From JBBDNT01 sp040877445 (lineage in GTDB: Bacteria; Planctomycetota; Planctomycetia; Planctomycetales; Planctomycetaceae), in assembly GCA_040877445.1 (NCBI GenBank), contig JBBDNT010000212.1, forward strand, positions 1-17,626: a stretch of 17,626 nt of DNA, in the 5' to 3' direction. The translations under genes and the position numbers were made by a program. Below the pieces are notes generated by a model that searched no databases, was not told where the DNA came from, and was given only the letters and a program-made list of their open reading frames with translations. Shown here piece after piece: positions 12,126 through 17,626 of the stretch. Position 1 is the first letter of the stretch. Every line of letters begins with the position of its first letter.

Positions 12126-14051
12126 ATGCTCCGTCGTCCGTTCGCTCTCGCGTTTCTGATTTTCGCAGCGGCGCCCGTGTTGTCCGGAGCGCCCGTCTCC
12201 GCCGATGAGGATCCCGGCTGGATCCGCGTCCAACTCGACGACGCGTTCGTCTCCGAAGGCGTCGCCGTCGCCGACGTGAACCGCGACGGCAAACTCGACG
12301 TTCTCGCCGGCGACGTGTGGTACGAGGCCCCCGACTGGAAGCGGCACGAAATCCGCGAGCGTGGAACCTACGATCCCGCCAAGGGCTACAGCCAGAGCTT
12401 CGCGAACTTCGCCTGCGACGTGAACGGCGACGGCTGGGACGACCTGATCGTCGTCGGCTTTCCCGGCGCTCCCGCCTACTGGTACGAGAATCCCCGGAAC
12501 GAGCCGGGGCATTGGAAGCGGCATTTGGTCTGGCATTCCGCCGGCAACGAATCTCCCCAGTTCGGCGATCTGCTCGGTGCCGGCCGCCCGGTGCTCATCG
12601 TCGGCTCCGAACCCGAAAAGCAACTCGGCTTCCTGCCCGTTCCCGCAGCCGACCCCGCCGAAGCCAAGTGGGACTTCCATCCGCTCGGCGCGCCGGGCAA
12701 TCCCAGCGCCAATGGCTCGCATCGCTTCTATCACGGGCTGGGTCTCGGCGACATCAATGGCGACGGCCGCCGCGACGTCGTCATCCCCCACGGCTGGTAC
12801 GCTGCCCCCGCGGACCGCACCGCCGATGCGTGGACCTTCCACCCCATCGAACTGCTCGCCGACGGCAAGAAGATCGCCCCGCCGCCGGTCGCCGACATTC
12901 ATGTGTACGACTTCGACGGCGACGGCCACGCCGACCTCGTGATGAGTTCCGCACATCGCTACGGCCTGTGGTGGTTCCGCAATCTCGGCGACGGCAAGCG
13001 TTTCGAGCAACGGCTGATCGACGATTCCTACTCGCAGACGCACGCCCTCGCGCTCGCCGACATCGACGGCGACGGCCGGCCCGATCTGGTCACCGGCAAA
13101 CGCTATTTCGCCCACAACGGCAACGACCCCGGCGGCCGCGATCCCGTGGTGATGTTCTGGTACGAGTTCCGCAAGGACGCCGATGGAACGCCCCGGTTCA
13201 TTCCCCACGAAATCGTCGCCGGCCGCGACACGGGCATCGGCACGCAGTTCGTCGTGCGCGACATGAACGGCGACGGCCAGCCGGACATCGTGCTGTCGAA
13301 CAAGAAGGGAGTGAACGTGCTGCTTCAGGACGAGCGGCCGCATCTCGTGATCGTGATGGCCGAGGAGGAATACGGCACCGAGAAGACGTTGCCGAAGTTC
13401 GCCCGCGAGCATCTCGACCAGGACTTCCGCGTGTCGCTGGTGTTCGCGAACCCGAAGGACCGGCACGACATTCCCGGTCTCGAGGCGCTCGACGACGCGG
13501 ACCTGGCGATCTTCTCGATCCGCCGCCGCGCGCCGACGGAAGCGCAGATGGCGCACATCCGCAAGTTCTTCGCGGCCGAAAAGCCGCTGATCGCGCTTCG
13601 CACGACGAGCCACGCCTTTCATCTGAAAGGCGCGCCGCCGCCGGCCGGTCATGCCGTCTGGGAGGAGTTCGACCGCGAGATCCTCGGGGGGTTCTACCAG
13701 AATCACCATGGCGGAGCGAAGAACGTCGCGGTGACCGTCGCCGACGGGGCGGCCGATCATCCGATCCTCGCGGGCGTCGATGCGGCCCGGCTGGTCGACA
13801 CCGGCTCGCTGTACCGTTCGGCTCCGTTGTCGAAGACGGGCGTCCCGCTGTTGATCGGCACGATCGACGGCGCCGATCCGGAACCGATCGCGTGGACGGA
13901 CCGCTACGGGGCGGGGGAAGGACGGCAGGCGGCCGCGAACGCGCCGCGCGGCCGCGTGTTCTACGCGGCGATCGGCAGCCCAAGGAATTTCGAGGATCCG
14001 CAGTTCGTGCGGCTGCTGAAAAACGCCGTGCGGTGGGCGGCGGGCGACTGA
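12126..14051 (+). CDS. Secreted FG-GAP/VCBS propeller fused to a ThuA-like domain
   Basis: 641 residues. It begins with a signal peptide, MLRRPFALAFLIFAAAPVLSG, with cleavage likely after VSA (about residue 26). Residues 45-395 carry six DxDxDGxxD-type loops, typical calcium sites in FG-GAP/VCBS repeats: DVNRDGKLD (50), DVNGDGWDD (98), DINGDGRRD (209), DFDGDGHAD (262), DIDGDGRPD (312) and DMNGDGQPD (379). From about 404 on the sequence matches the ThuA-like class (a glutamine-amidotransferase-like fold): HLVIVMAEEEYG, FFAAEKPLIALRTTSHAF, LGGFYQNHHG, ADHPILAGV and GRVFYAAIGSPRNFEDPQFVRLLKNAVRWAAG. ThuA-like domains are linked to sugar use in some bacteria, but the reaction is not well defined. 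The start is supported by the site at 12114-12119. Binding or processing of extracellular sugar polymers is a guess. Confidence 0.88.
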   Translation: MLRRPFALAFLIFAAAPVLSGAPVSADEDPGWIRVQLDDAFVSEGVAVADVNRDGKLDVLAGDVWYEAPDWKRHEIRERGTYDPAKGYSQSFANFACDVNGDGWDDLIVVGFPGAPAYWYENPRNEPGHWKRHLVWHSAGNESPQFGDLLGAGRPVLIVGSEPEKQLGFLPVPAADPAEAKWDFHPLGAPGNPSANGSHRFYHGLGLGDINGDGRRDVVIPHGWYAAPADRTADAWTFHPIELLADGKKIAPPPVADIHVYDFDGDGHADLVMSSAHRYGLWWFRNLGDGKRFEQRLIDDSYSQTHALALADIDGDGRPDLVTGKRYFAHNGNDPGGRDPVVMFWYEFRKDADGTPRFIPHEIVAGRDTGIGTQFVVRDMNGDGQPDIVLSNKKGVNVLLQDERPHLVIVMAEEEYGTEKTLPKFAREHLDQDFRVSLVFANPKDRHDIPGLEALDDADLAIFSIRRRAPTEAQMAHIRKFFAAEKPLIALRTTSHAFHLKGAPPPAGHAVWEEFDREILGGFYQNHHGGAKNVAVTVADGAADHPILAGVDAARLVDTGSLYRSAPLSKTGVPLLIGTIDGADPEPIAWTDRYGAGEGRQAAANAPRGRVFYAAIGSPRNFEDPQFVRLLKNAVRWAAGD

Positions 14052-14082
14052 CGCTGGCGGTTTCGCATTCTGCACTGCACTC

Positions 14083-14217
14083 CTCGGCGCACCCGGCGGT
14101 TCGATGCTTCCGCGGCGCAGGGATCGAACCGCGGAGAACGCGGAGGGCGCGGAGGTTTCGATTCGGCGGTAACGTCCGACGTTTGTTTCGACTTCGCCGC
14201 GCGGAATCAGCGTCGAT
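14083..14217. repeat. Copy 2 of the ~135-bp dispersed repeat
   Basis: Same orientation as 4501-4634 and clearly diverged from it. The internal hairpin is perfect here: GCGGTTCGAT (14096-14105) and ATCGAACCGC (14123-14132), 10 pairs. Confidence 0.8.
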
Positions 14218-14280
14218 CAGCGTTCCTCGCTTTCGCATCTGGTGCTCGTCTACTGCGTGGATCGCCGGGAATCAGGAACA

Positions 14281-14306
14281 CTGATCTTCGCTGATCTTCG
14301 CTGATG
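14281..14306. repeat. Short tandem repeat of CTGATCTTCG
   Basis: Two full 10-bp units (14281-14290, 14291-14300) and a partial third (CTGATG). Located between the ThuA-fusion gene and the phosphatase gene. Confidence 0.8.
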
Positions 14307-14560
14307 TTGCTGCCGACGGCTTCATCCCGCCGGACTCCTCTTCATTGCGTCGTTAGCTGCCATTGCGTCCTGGCGTCGAGTTGACTGTGGTTGCGGCTGT
14401 CCCCGCCGGGAGGCCGTGAAGCATGCGACCTAGGGGACATTCGGGCCGCCTGCGCCGAAACTGCCCTTGCCCTGCGAGCGGATTCGAACACAATCCCCGT
14501 GCTCGGCCTTATCGCCGATCGGCCTTTCGATCATTCGATCCTTCGCGGAGTTCACTCATC

Positions 14561-15247
14561 GTGCCGACCCTTGCTCCCCCGCTGAAATCCGAAACGTCTC
14601 CGCCGCGCGGTCCCCAGGCGTCCGCGTCGCGGCGGCGGTGGATGCTGATTCTGGTCTGCTTTCTCGTCGGACTGGCCGGAACGCTGTTGTGGAGCGAGGT
14701 GCTCAAGTACCGGTTCATCGTGAAGCGGTTCGGCGTCGTCGAACCGGGGCTGATCTACCGCAGCGGGCAGATTTCCAAGTGGCTCATCGAAGACACGCTG
14801 AAGAGGCACGAGATCGCCGTGGTCATCGATCTCAACGGCATCGAAGTCGGCGACGCGCATCAACCCGTCGAGGTCGAAACCGCGGAGCGGTTGGGGCTGG
14901 AACATCACCGACTGCCTCTTTCCGGGAACGGCACGGGCGACATCCGCCAGTACGCGGAGGCGATCCGCTTGATTCATGAGTCGGCGAATGCGGGGCGACC
15001 GGTGCTCGTGCATTGTTACGCGGGAGCGCAGCGGACCGGGGGCGTCGTCGCTTGTTACCGGATGCTGGTGCAGAAAAAGCCCCCGTCCGAGGCGTATGCG
15101 GAGTTGATGCGTTACGGCTGGGACCCCGACGAGGATCATGCACTGCGGGACTACGTCAACGCGAACATGGTCGAACTCGCCGGGTTGCTCGCGGAGAACG
15201 GAGTGATCGCCGAGGCGCCCGACCCGTTGCCCATCCTCGGACCATGA
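14561..15247 (+). CDS. Membrane-anchored dual-specificity/tyrosine phosphatase-like protein
   Basis: 228 residues. The cysteine-phosphatase signature HCX5R is intact: VHCYAGAQRTGG at 150-161, with nucleophile C152 and phosphate-binding R158. Upstream elements also fit: VEPGLIYRSGQ (60-70), VVIDLNGIE (87-95) and LPLSGNGTGDIRQYAEAI (118-135), which probably holds the general-acid Asp. A single hydrophobic segment at 27-44 (WMLILVCFLVGLAGTLLW) follows RRR, which by the positive-inside rule would put the catalytic part outside the cytoplasm. I chose the GTG at 14561 because CGGAG lies 10 nt upstream and the earlier in-frame ATG (14423) adds only low-complexity sequence. Targets could be phosphotyrosine, phosphoserine/threonine, or a non-protein phosphate such as an inositol phosphate or a lipid. 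No kinase gene is adjacent. Confidence 0.82.
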   Translation: MPTLAPPLKSETSPPRGPQASASRRRWMLILVCFLVGLAGTLLWSEVLKYRFIVKRFGVVEPGLIYRSGQISKWLIEDTLKRHEIAVVIDLNGIEVGDAHQPVEVETAERLGLEHHRLPLSGNGTGDIRQYAEAIRLIHESANAGRPVLVHCYAGAQRTGGVVACYRMLVQKKPPSEAYAELMRYGWDPDEDHALRDYVNANMVELAGLLAENGVIAEAPDPLPILGP

Positions 15248-15383
15248 CGATTCATCGGACCGTGACGATTCGACGCCAAGCCGCCGCGCCGTCACGGATA
15301 ACGCGCGCGGCATCGATGAAGATCGGGGAACCCCCGCGACCGCTCTCGGGAATCGCCTGAACCGCCCATCTTTCGCCACCCTC

Positions 15384-15412
15384 TTGACTGTCCCATCGCA
15401 CCGGTTTACGAT
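15384..15412 (+). promoter_or_regulatory. Sigma-70-type promoter of the tyrosine-rich protein gene
   Basis: TTGACT (15384-15389; 5 of 6 match to TTGACA), a 17-nt spacer, then TACGAT (15407-15412; 4 of 6 match to TATAAT). This is the best -35/-10 pair I found in the window. Transcription should start near 15419-15421, giving a leader of about 55 nt. Confidence 0.7.
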
Positions 15413-15421
15413 CGGGGCGAT

Positions 15422-15436
15422 GAAAGCACGGCTTTC
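15422..15436 (+). promoter_or_regulatory. Hairpin at the predicted mRNA 5' end
   Basis: GAAAGC (15422-15427) and GCTTTC (15431-15436) pair perfectly around ACG. It begins within a few bases of the predicted transcription start. A stem at the very 5' end commonly protects bacterial mRNA from decay, so I infer a stabilising role. Binding of a regulator to the palindrome is the alternative. Confidence 0.55.
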
Positions 15437-15460
15437 AAGCGGTTCCTTTGTGGGGAATCT

Positions 15461-15467
15461 GGGGAGG
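15461..15467 (+). promoter_or_regulatory. Strong ribosome binding site
   Basis: GGGGAGG lies 7 nt before the ATG at 15475, the strongest Shine-Dalgarno match in the window. It decides the start over the in-frame ATG at 15448. Confidence 0.75.
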
Positions 15468-15474
15468 CAATGCG

Positions 15475-16143
15475 ATGCGCGCCATTCTCGCTGTGGGAAC
15501 TTTGATCGTGGGGTTCTCGCTGACCGCCGTCCGCGCGACGGCCGATGACGGGAGCGGAGCCGCGGAGACCGCTTACGGATCTCCCGTGACGCCTCTCGAC
15601 TGGAACGCGACCGAGTTGGAAGACGTGCAACTCTACGGACGGAGTTACGGCTACCGGAGTTACGGAGTCGGCGGTCTGGGTTACCGGTCCTACGGGTTCG
15701 GCTATCGCGGTTACGGATCCGGTTCCCGCTTTTACGGCGCCTACCGCCCGGCCTACTCGAACTACTACACGTCGTTCTACAGCGGGTACGGCTACCCCTC
15801 CTACTCGGGCTACTATCCCAACTATTACACCGCCGCCTATTATCCCCGTTACTACACGGCGGCCTATTATCCGCGCTACTCCGCCGCCTATTACCCGCGG
15901 TACTACGGAACGGCCACCTACCCCGGCTACTACGCGAATTACAACTACGTCGCGTATCGGCCCGCGTACGCTTACAGCTACGCTTACCCGTATTCGGCGT
16001 ACTACTCGAGCGTCGGCTATCGTCCGTTCGCGACATCCGGCTATTACAGCGCCGGTTACGCGCCCGCCTACGCTCCGGTGACCTATCCGGCGGCGGTGTA
16101 CGCGCCGGGGACGTACCAATCGCTCAACGCGTGTTGCTGGTAA
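15475..16143 (+). CDS. Secreted tyrosine-rich low-complexity protein
   Basis: 222 residues, function unknown. A signal peptide, MRAILAVGTLIVGFSLTAVRATA, probably ends before DDGSG. A short acidic linker follows (30-52). Residues 54-214 are then built almost only from Tyr, Gly, Ala, Ser, Pro and Arg. I count 54 tyrosines in total, about 24% of the protein. The first half carries GYRSYG-type repeats (58-82), and the middle holds three copies of AAYYPRY (120-143). Lys and His are absent from this part, and the protein ends LNACCW, with the only two cysteines paired. The promoter, 5' hairpin and Shine-Dalgarno sequence suggest high expression. Secreted Tyr/Gly-rich proteins can form cross-linked or aggregating surface layers; that is inference. 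The gene is convergent with the amidohydrolase. Confidence 0.85.
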   Translation: MRAILAVGTLIVGFSLTAVRATADDGSGAAETAYGSPVTPLDWNATELEDVQLYGRSYGYRSYGVGGLGYRSYGFGYRGYGSGSRFYGAYRPAYSNYYTSFYSGYGYPSYSGYYPNYYTAAYYPRYYTAAYYPRYSAAYYPRYYGTATYPGYYANYNYVAYRPAYAYSYAYPYSAYYSSVGYRPFATSGYYSAGYAPAYAPVTYPAAVYAPGTYQSLNACCW

Positions 16144-16160
16144 CAGACTGTCTTCGAATT

Positions 16161-16228
16161 GGTAGCGGAAGTCGCAAGACTTCCGACGCATAGCCGGTAA
16201 TGCCCGGAATTCTTGCGAATTCCGCTAC
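16161..16228. terminator. Pair of inverted hairpin repeats between convergent genes, likely bidirectional terminator
   Basis: Left unit: CGGAAGTC (16166-16173), loop GCAA, GACTTCCG (16178-16185). Right unit: CGGAATTC (16205-16212), loop TTGC, GAATTCCG (16217-16224). The units are inverted copies of one element beginning GTAGCGGAA, and the left loop is the complement of the right. The only stem difference between them is a paired change, G-C in one and T-A in the other. With genes ending at 16143 (+) and 16242 (-), termination on both strands is likely, though no T-run is present. Confidence 0.75.
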
Positions 16229-16241
16229 GCCAACGAACGCC

Positions 16242-17366
16242 TCAGCGGGGGGAGTTCGCGGCGACCGGTCTCAAGCCGGGAATCAACCGCTCCGCGTTGC
16301 CGTGGTAGAACTTCTCGAGCACCTCCGGCGGCAGCTTCGCGCCGGACAGGCGCAACCAGGAGCGCGAGTTCTGGTACGGCTCGATCAAGTCCGTCCGGTC
16401 GGTCTCGAAGTATTCGAGATACCGGCCGAGGAACAGGGCCGCGCGGTCCTGCCAGTCGCGAACCGCGGCGTCGTCGCGGACATCGACGCCGGCGAGCACG
16501 TCCGAATCGCTGCCGAACAGAATTCGGTCCTGATACTTCACGAAGAAGTCCCGCACCGCCACCGGATTCAAGCGGCCGAGGATCCGCAGGCGGGCGGCGC
16601 ATTCGACATGGAAGTTGGGGTGCTTGTCGAACGTGGCGGCGAGGCGCTCCAGGTCCAACGTCAGGCTGCCGAAGTGCGCGCCGATCATCACCAGGTCGGG
16701 ATGCTTCTCCAGCATGTGGTCGCGCTGCCGCATCAGCTCGTCCCAGGAAGGCATTTCGGGATCCTTGTGGAACTCCGGAGCGCCGGCGCCGTAATGGAAG
16801 CTGTGATAAGTCCGCGGCGACCAGTACTCCTTCGGGTCGGCGCAATGGTAGACGACGGGAAGTTTCAACTCCGCCATCTTCGCCCATAGCGGATCGAGCC
16901 GCGGGTCGTCGGCCTCGAGCAGTTTGCCGTCGGCATCCTTGATCTCCATGCCCAGGTCCTTCCAGAGCTTGACCCCTTGAATGCCCAGCTTGTGCTGGTA
17001 TTCGAGGTCTCGAACGATGTCGCGAAAGAACGTGGGCTGCTCGATCTTGCGGAAATCGACGCTGCCGAACACCGCCAGCCGGTCCGCGTATTTCTCTTGA
17101 AGCTTCATCCATTCCAGGAAGCGCGGGTCGGTTCCGTTCTGTCCGAGGAGGAGGATGACCGCCGCGTCGATGCCGACGCGATCCATCACTTCCAGTTCGG
17201 CCTCGACGTACCGCGCGCTGGCCGTGTACGAGTGCCGATGGACGTTGACGATGCGGTATTCGGACCGGTAATGCGGCGGCTTCGAAGCCGGCTCCGCGGC
17301 GGTCGTGGCGACCGTGGTCATCAGCATCCCGAGCAAGACGAGCGCGGTCGTCGGCGATGGTCGCAT
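16242..17366 (-). CDS. Secreted amidohydrolase-family (TIM-barrel) metal-dependent hydrolase
   Basis: 374 residues. It begins with a signal peptide, MRPSPTTALVLLGMLMTTVATTAAEPAS. The mature part matches the amidohydrolase-2 group of TIM-barrel enzymes. The metal pair HxH is at 43-45 (VNVHRHSY), further His candidates are H174 (VVYHCAD) and H231 (MIGAHFGS), and the conserved Asp is in RILFGSDSD (D287). The end HGNAERLIPGL (355-365) is also typical. Members of this group include decarboxylases and lactonases acting on small organic acids. Which bond is cut here cannot be told. I chose the ATG at 17366 over the upstream one at 17408 because GGAGAA (minus strand, 17378-17373) lies 6 nt before it and the signal peptide then starts cleanly. 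It is convergent with the tyrosine-rich gene, with the hairpin pair between. Confidence 0.87.
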   Translation of the reverse strand: MRPSPTTALVLLGMLMTTVATTAAEPASKPPHYRSEYRIVNVHRHSYTASARYVEAELEVMDRVGIDAAVILLLGQNGTDPRFLEWMKLQEKYADRLAVFGSVDFRKIEQPTFFRDIVRDLEYQHKLGIQGVKLWKDLGMEIKDADGKLLEADDPRLDPLWAKMAELKLPVVYHCADPKEYWSPRTYHSFHYGAGAPEFHKDPEMPSWDELMRQRDHMLEKHPDLVMIGAHFGSLTLDLERLAATFDKHPNFHVECAARLRILGRLNPVAVRDFFVKYQDRILFGSDSDVLAGVDVRDDAAVRDWQDRAALFLGRYLEYFETDRTDLIEPYQNSRSWLRLSGAKLPPEVLEKFYHGNAERLIPGLRPVAANSPR

Positions 17367-17413
17367 GGCGCGTTCTCCGGCAGGGGCGGCGGCGATTTCG
17401 AAGCCCATCCGGC

Positions 17414-17419
17414 ATGATA
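17414..17419 (-). promoter_or_regulatory. Possible -10 box for the amidohydrolase gene
   Basis: On the minus strand the sequence reads TATCAT (5 of 6 match to TATAAT), about 48 nt before the ATG. No good -35 hexamer is at the usual distance, so this is weak. Confidence 0.3.
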
Positions 17420-17532
17420 TCGGAGCGCCGCGAAGGGTGCGATCCCGAAACCGCCACGCCCGCGGCCGGCGTAAGGCAGCGGCGTGAAAATCAACGACCG
17501 GTGGTCTCCGCGGACACGCGCATCGAGCCGCG

Positions 17533-17552
17533 CCCGTAAGGAACGGGTTTTT
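17533..17552 (+). terminator. Orphan terminator-like hairpin with T-run
   Basis: CCCGT (17533-17537), a 5-nt loop, ACGGG (17543-17547), then TTTTT (17548-17552): the form of a small intrinsic terminator for plus-strand transcription. No plus-strand gene ends nearby; the closest ends at 16143 and is followed by a convergent gene. The stem is only 5 bp. Confidence 0.4.
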
Positions 17553-17591
17553 CGAACGCAGCCCGATTCGCCCGCTCCCTCACGGTCGCGG

Positions 17592-17615
17592 GGAAAGGGG
17601 ACAGGTCCATTTTCC
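17592..17615. repeat. Nested hairpin, REP-like
   Basis: GGAAA (17592-17596) pairs with TTTCC (17611-17615). Inside it, GGAC (17599-17602) pairs with GTCC (17605-17608). The GGGGACAGGTCC core is like words I recall from REP-type repeats in other genomes. Only one copy is in the window, at its right edge. Confidence 0.4.
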
Positions 17616-17626
17616 GCGGGCGAGTC

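Larger units (their letters stand above)
14052..14560. other. 509-bp intergenic region with repeat remnants
   Basis: No credible gene. 14083-14217 is the second copy of the 135-bp repeat. At 14281-14306 the unit CTGATCTTCG occurs twice in full and once in part. The rest (14310-14560) shows no clear element. An open frame from 14423 joins the phosphatase gene, but its first 46 codons look like intergenic sequence. Confidence 0.6.

Noticed and set aside
11856..14075. 739-codon minus-strand open frame opposite the FG-GAP/ThuA gene
   Set aside because: It is the antisense of a gene with a signal peptide, six calcium loops and a ThuA-like end. The antisense has no recognisable motif.
14096..14132. 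tRNA T-arm-like words (GGTTCGAT, GGATTCGAA) here, near 4540 and near 14480
   Set aside because: No cloverleaf, acceptor stem or anticodon arm can be built around them. Two of the three belong to the 135-bp repeat and its hairpin.
14423..14560. Upstream ATG extension of the phosphatase gene
   Set aside because: The 46 extra residues are Arg/Pro/Ser-rich with no similarity to the family, and the GTG at 14561 has a plausible ribosome site.

Overview
The window looks like chromosomal DNA of a planctomycete (phylum Planctomycetota). I infer this from the high GC content, the PurA and GltX sequences (GDEAKGK P-loop; GltX with a long insertion after KLSKR), and the set of secreted proteins typical of the group: a PQQ-like propeller, an FG-GAP/ThuA fusion and a tyrosine-rich protein. 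The intergenic DNA also holds several families of small palindromic repeats. This placement rests on gene content, not on a marker-gene search.

Layout. 1-307 (-) is the 5' end of purA, cut by the window edge. 612-2200 (+) is a two-gene unit joined by an ATGA overlap: a small membrane-anchored protein and a diacylglycerol-kinase-like lipid kinase. 2381-4189 (+) is a GspE/PilB-type ATPase with an unusual membrane-spanning N-terminus. It is convergent with a minus-strand pair, gltX then a ThiF/MoeB-type adenylyltransferase (7808 down to 4942, 5 nt apart). The 752 bp between them is a gene-free repeat island. Next come a minus-strand SDR oxidoreductase (7899-8687) and, divergent from it, a secreted propeller protein (9064-11679). 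Then follow a secreted FG-GAP/ThuA fusion (12126-14051), a membrane-anchored HCX5R phosphatase (14561-15247) and a secreted protein that is 24% tyrosine (15475-16143). The last has the best promoter in the window and a hairpin at the predicted mRNA 5' end. A secreted amidohydrolase (16242-17366, -) closes the window.

How the genes relate. purA, gltX and the ThiF-like gene are housekeeping. From 9 kb onward all five genes encode exported or membrane-anchored proteins, but nothing in the sequence shows that they form one pathway.

I found no clear new defence, mobile or biosynthetic system: no CRISPR array, transposase, integrase, tRNA or rRNA. The most distinctive signal is in the non-coding DNA. 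At least six repeat families occur in the gaps. In two of them, neighbouring copies differ by paired changes on the two arms of the hairpin, which suggests that the folded form, or a palindrome recognised by a protein, is what is kept. A second distinctive signal is a block inside gltX with clearly different codon use, in a region where extra residues interrupt the anticodon-binding part.
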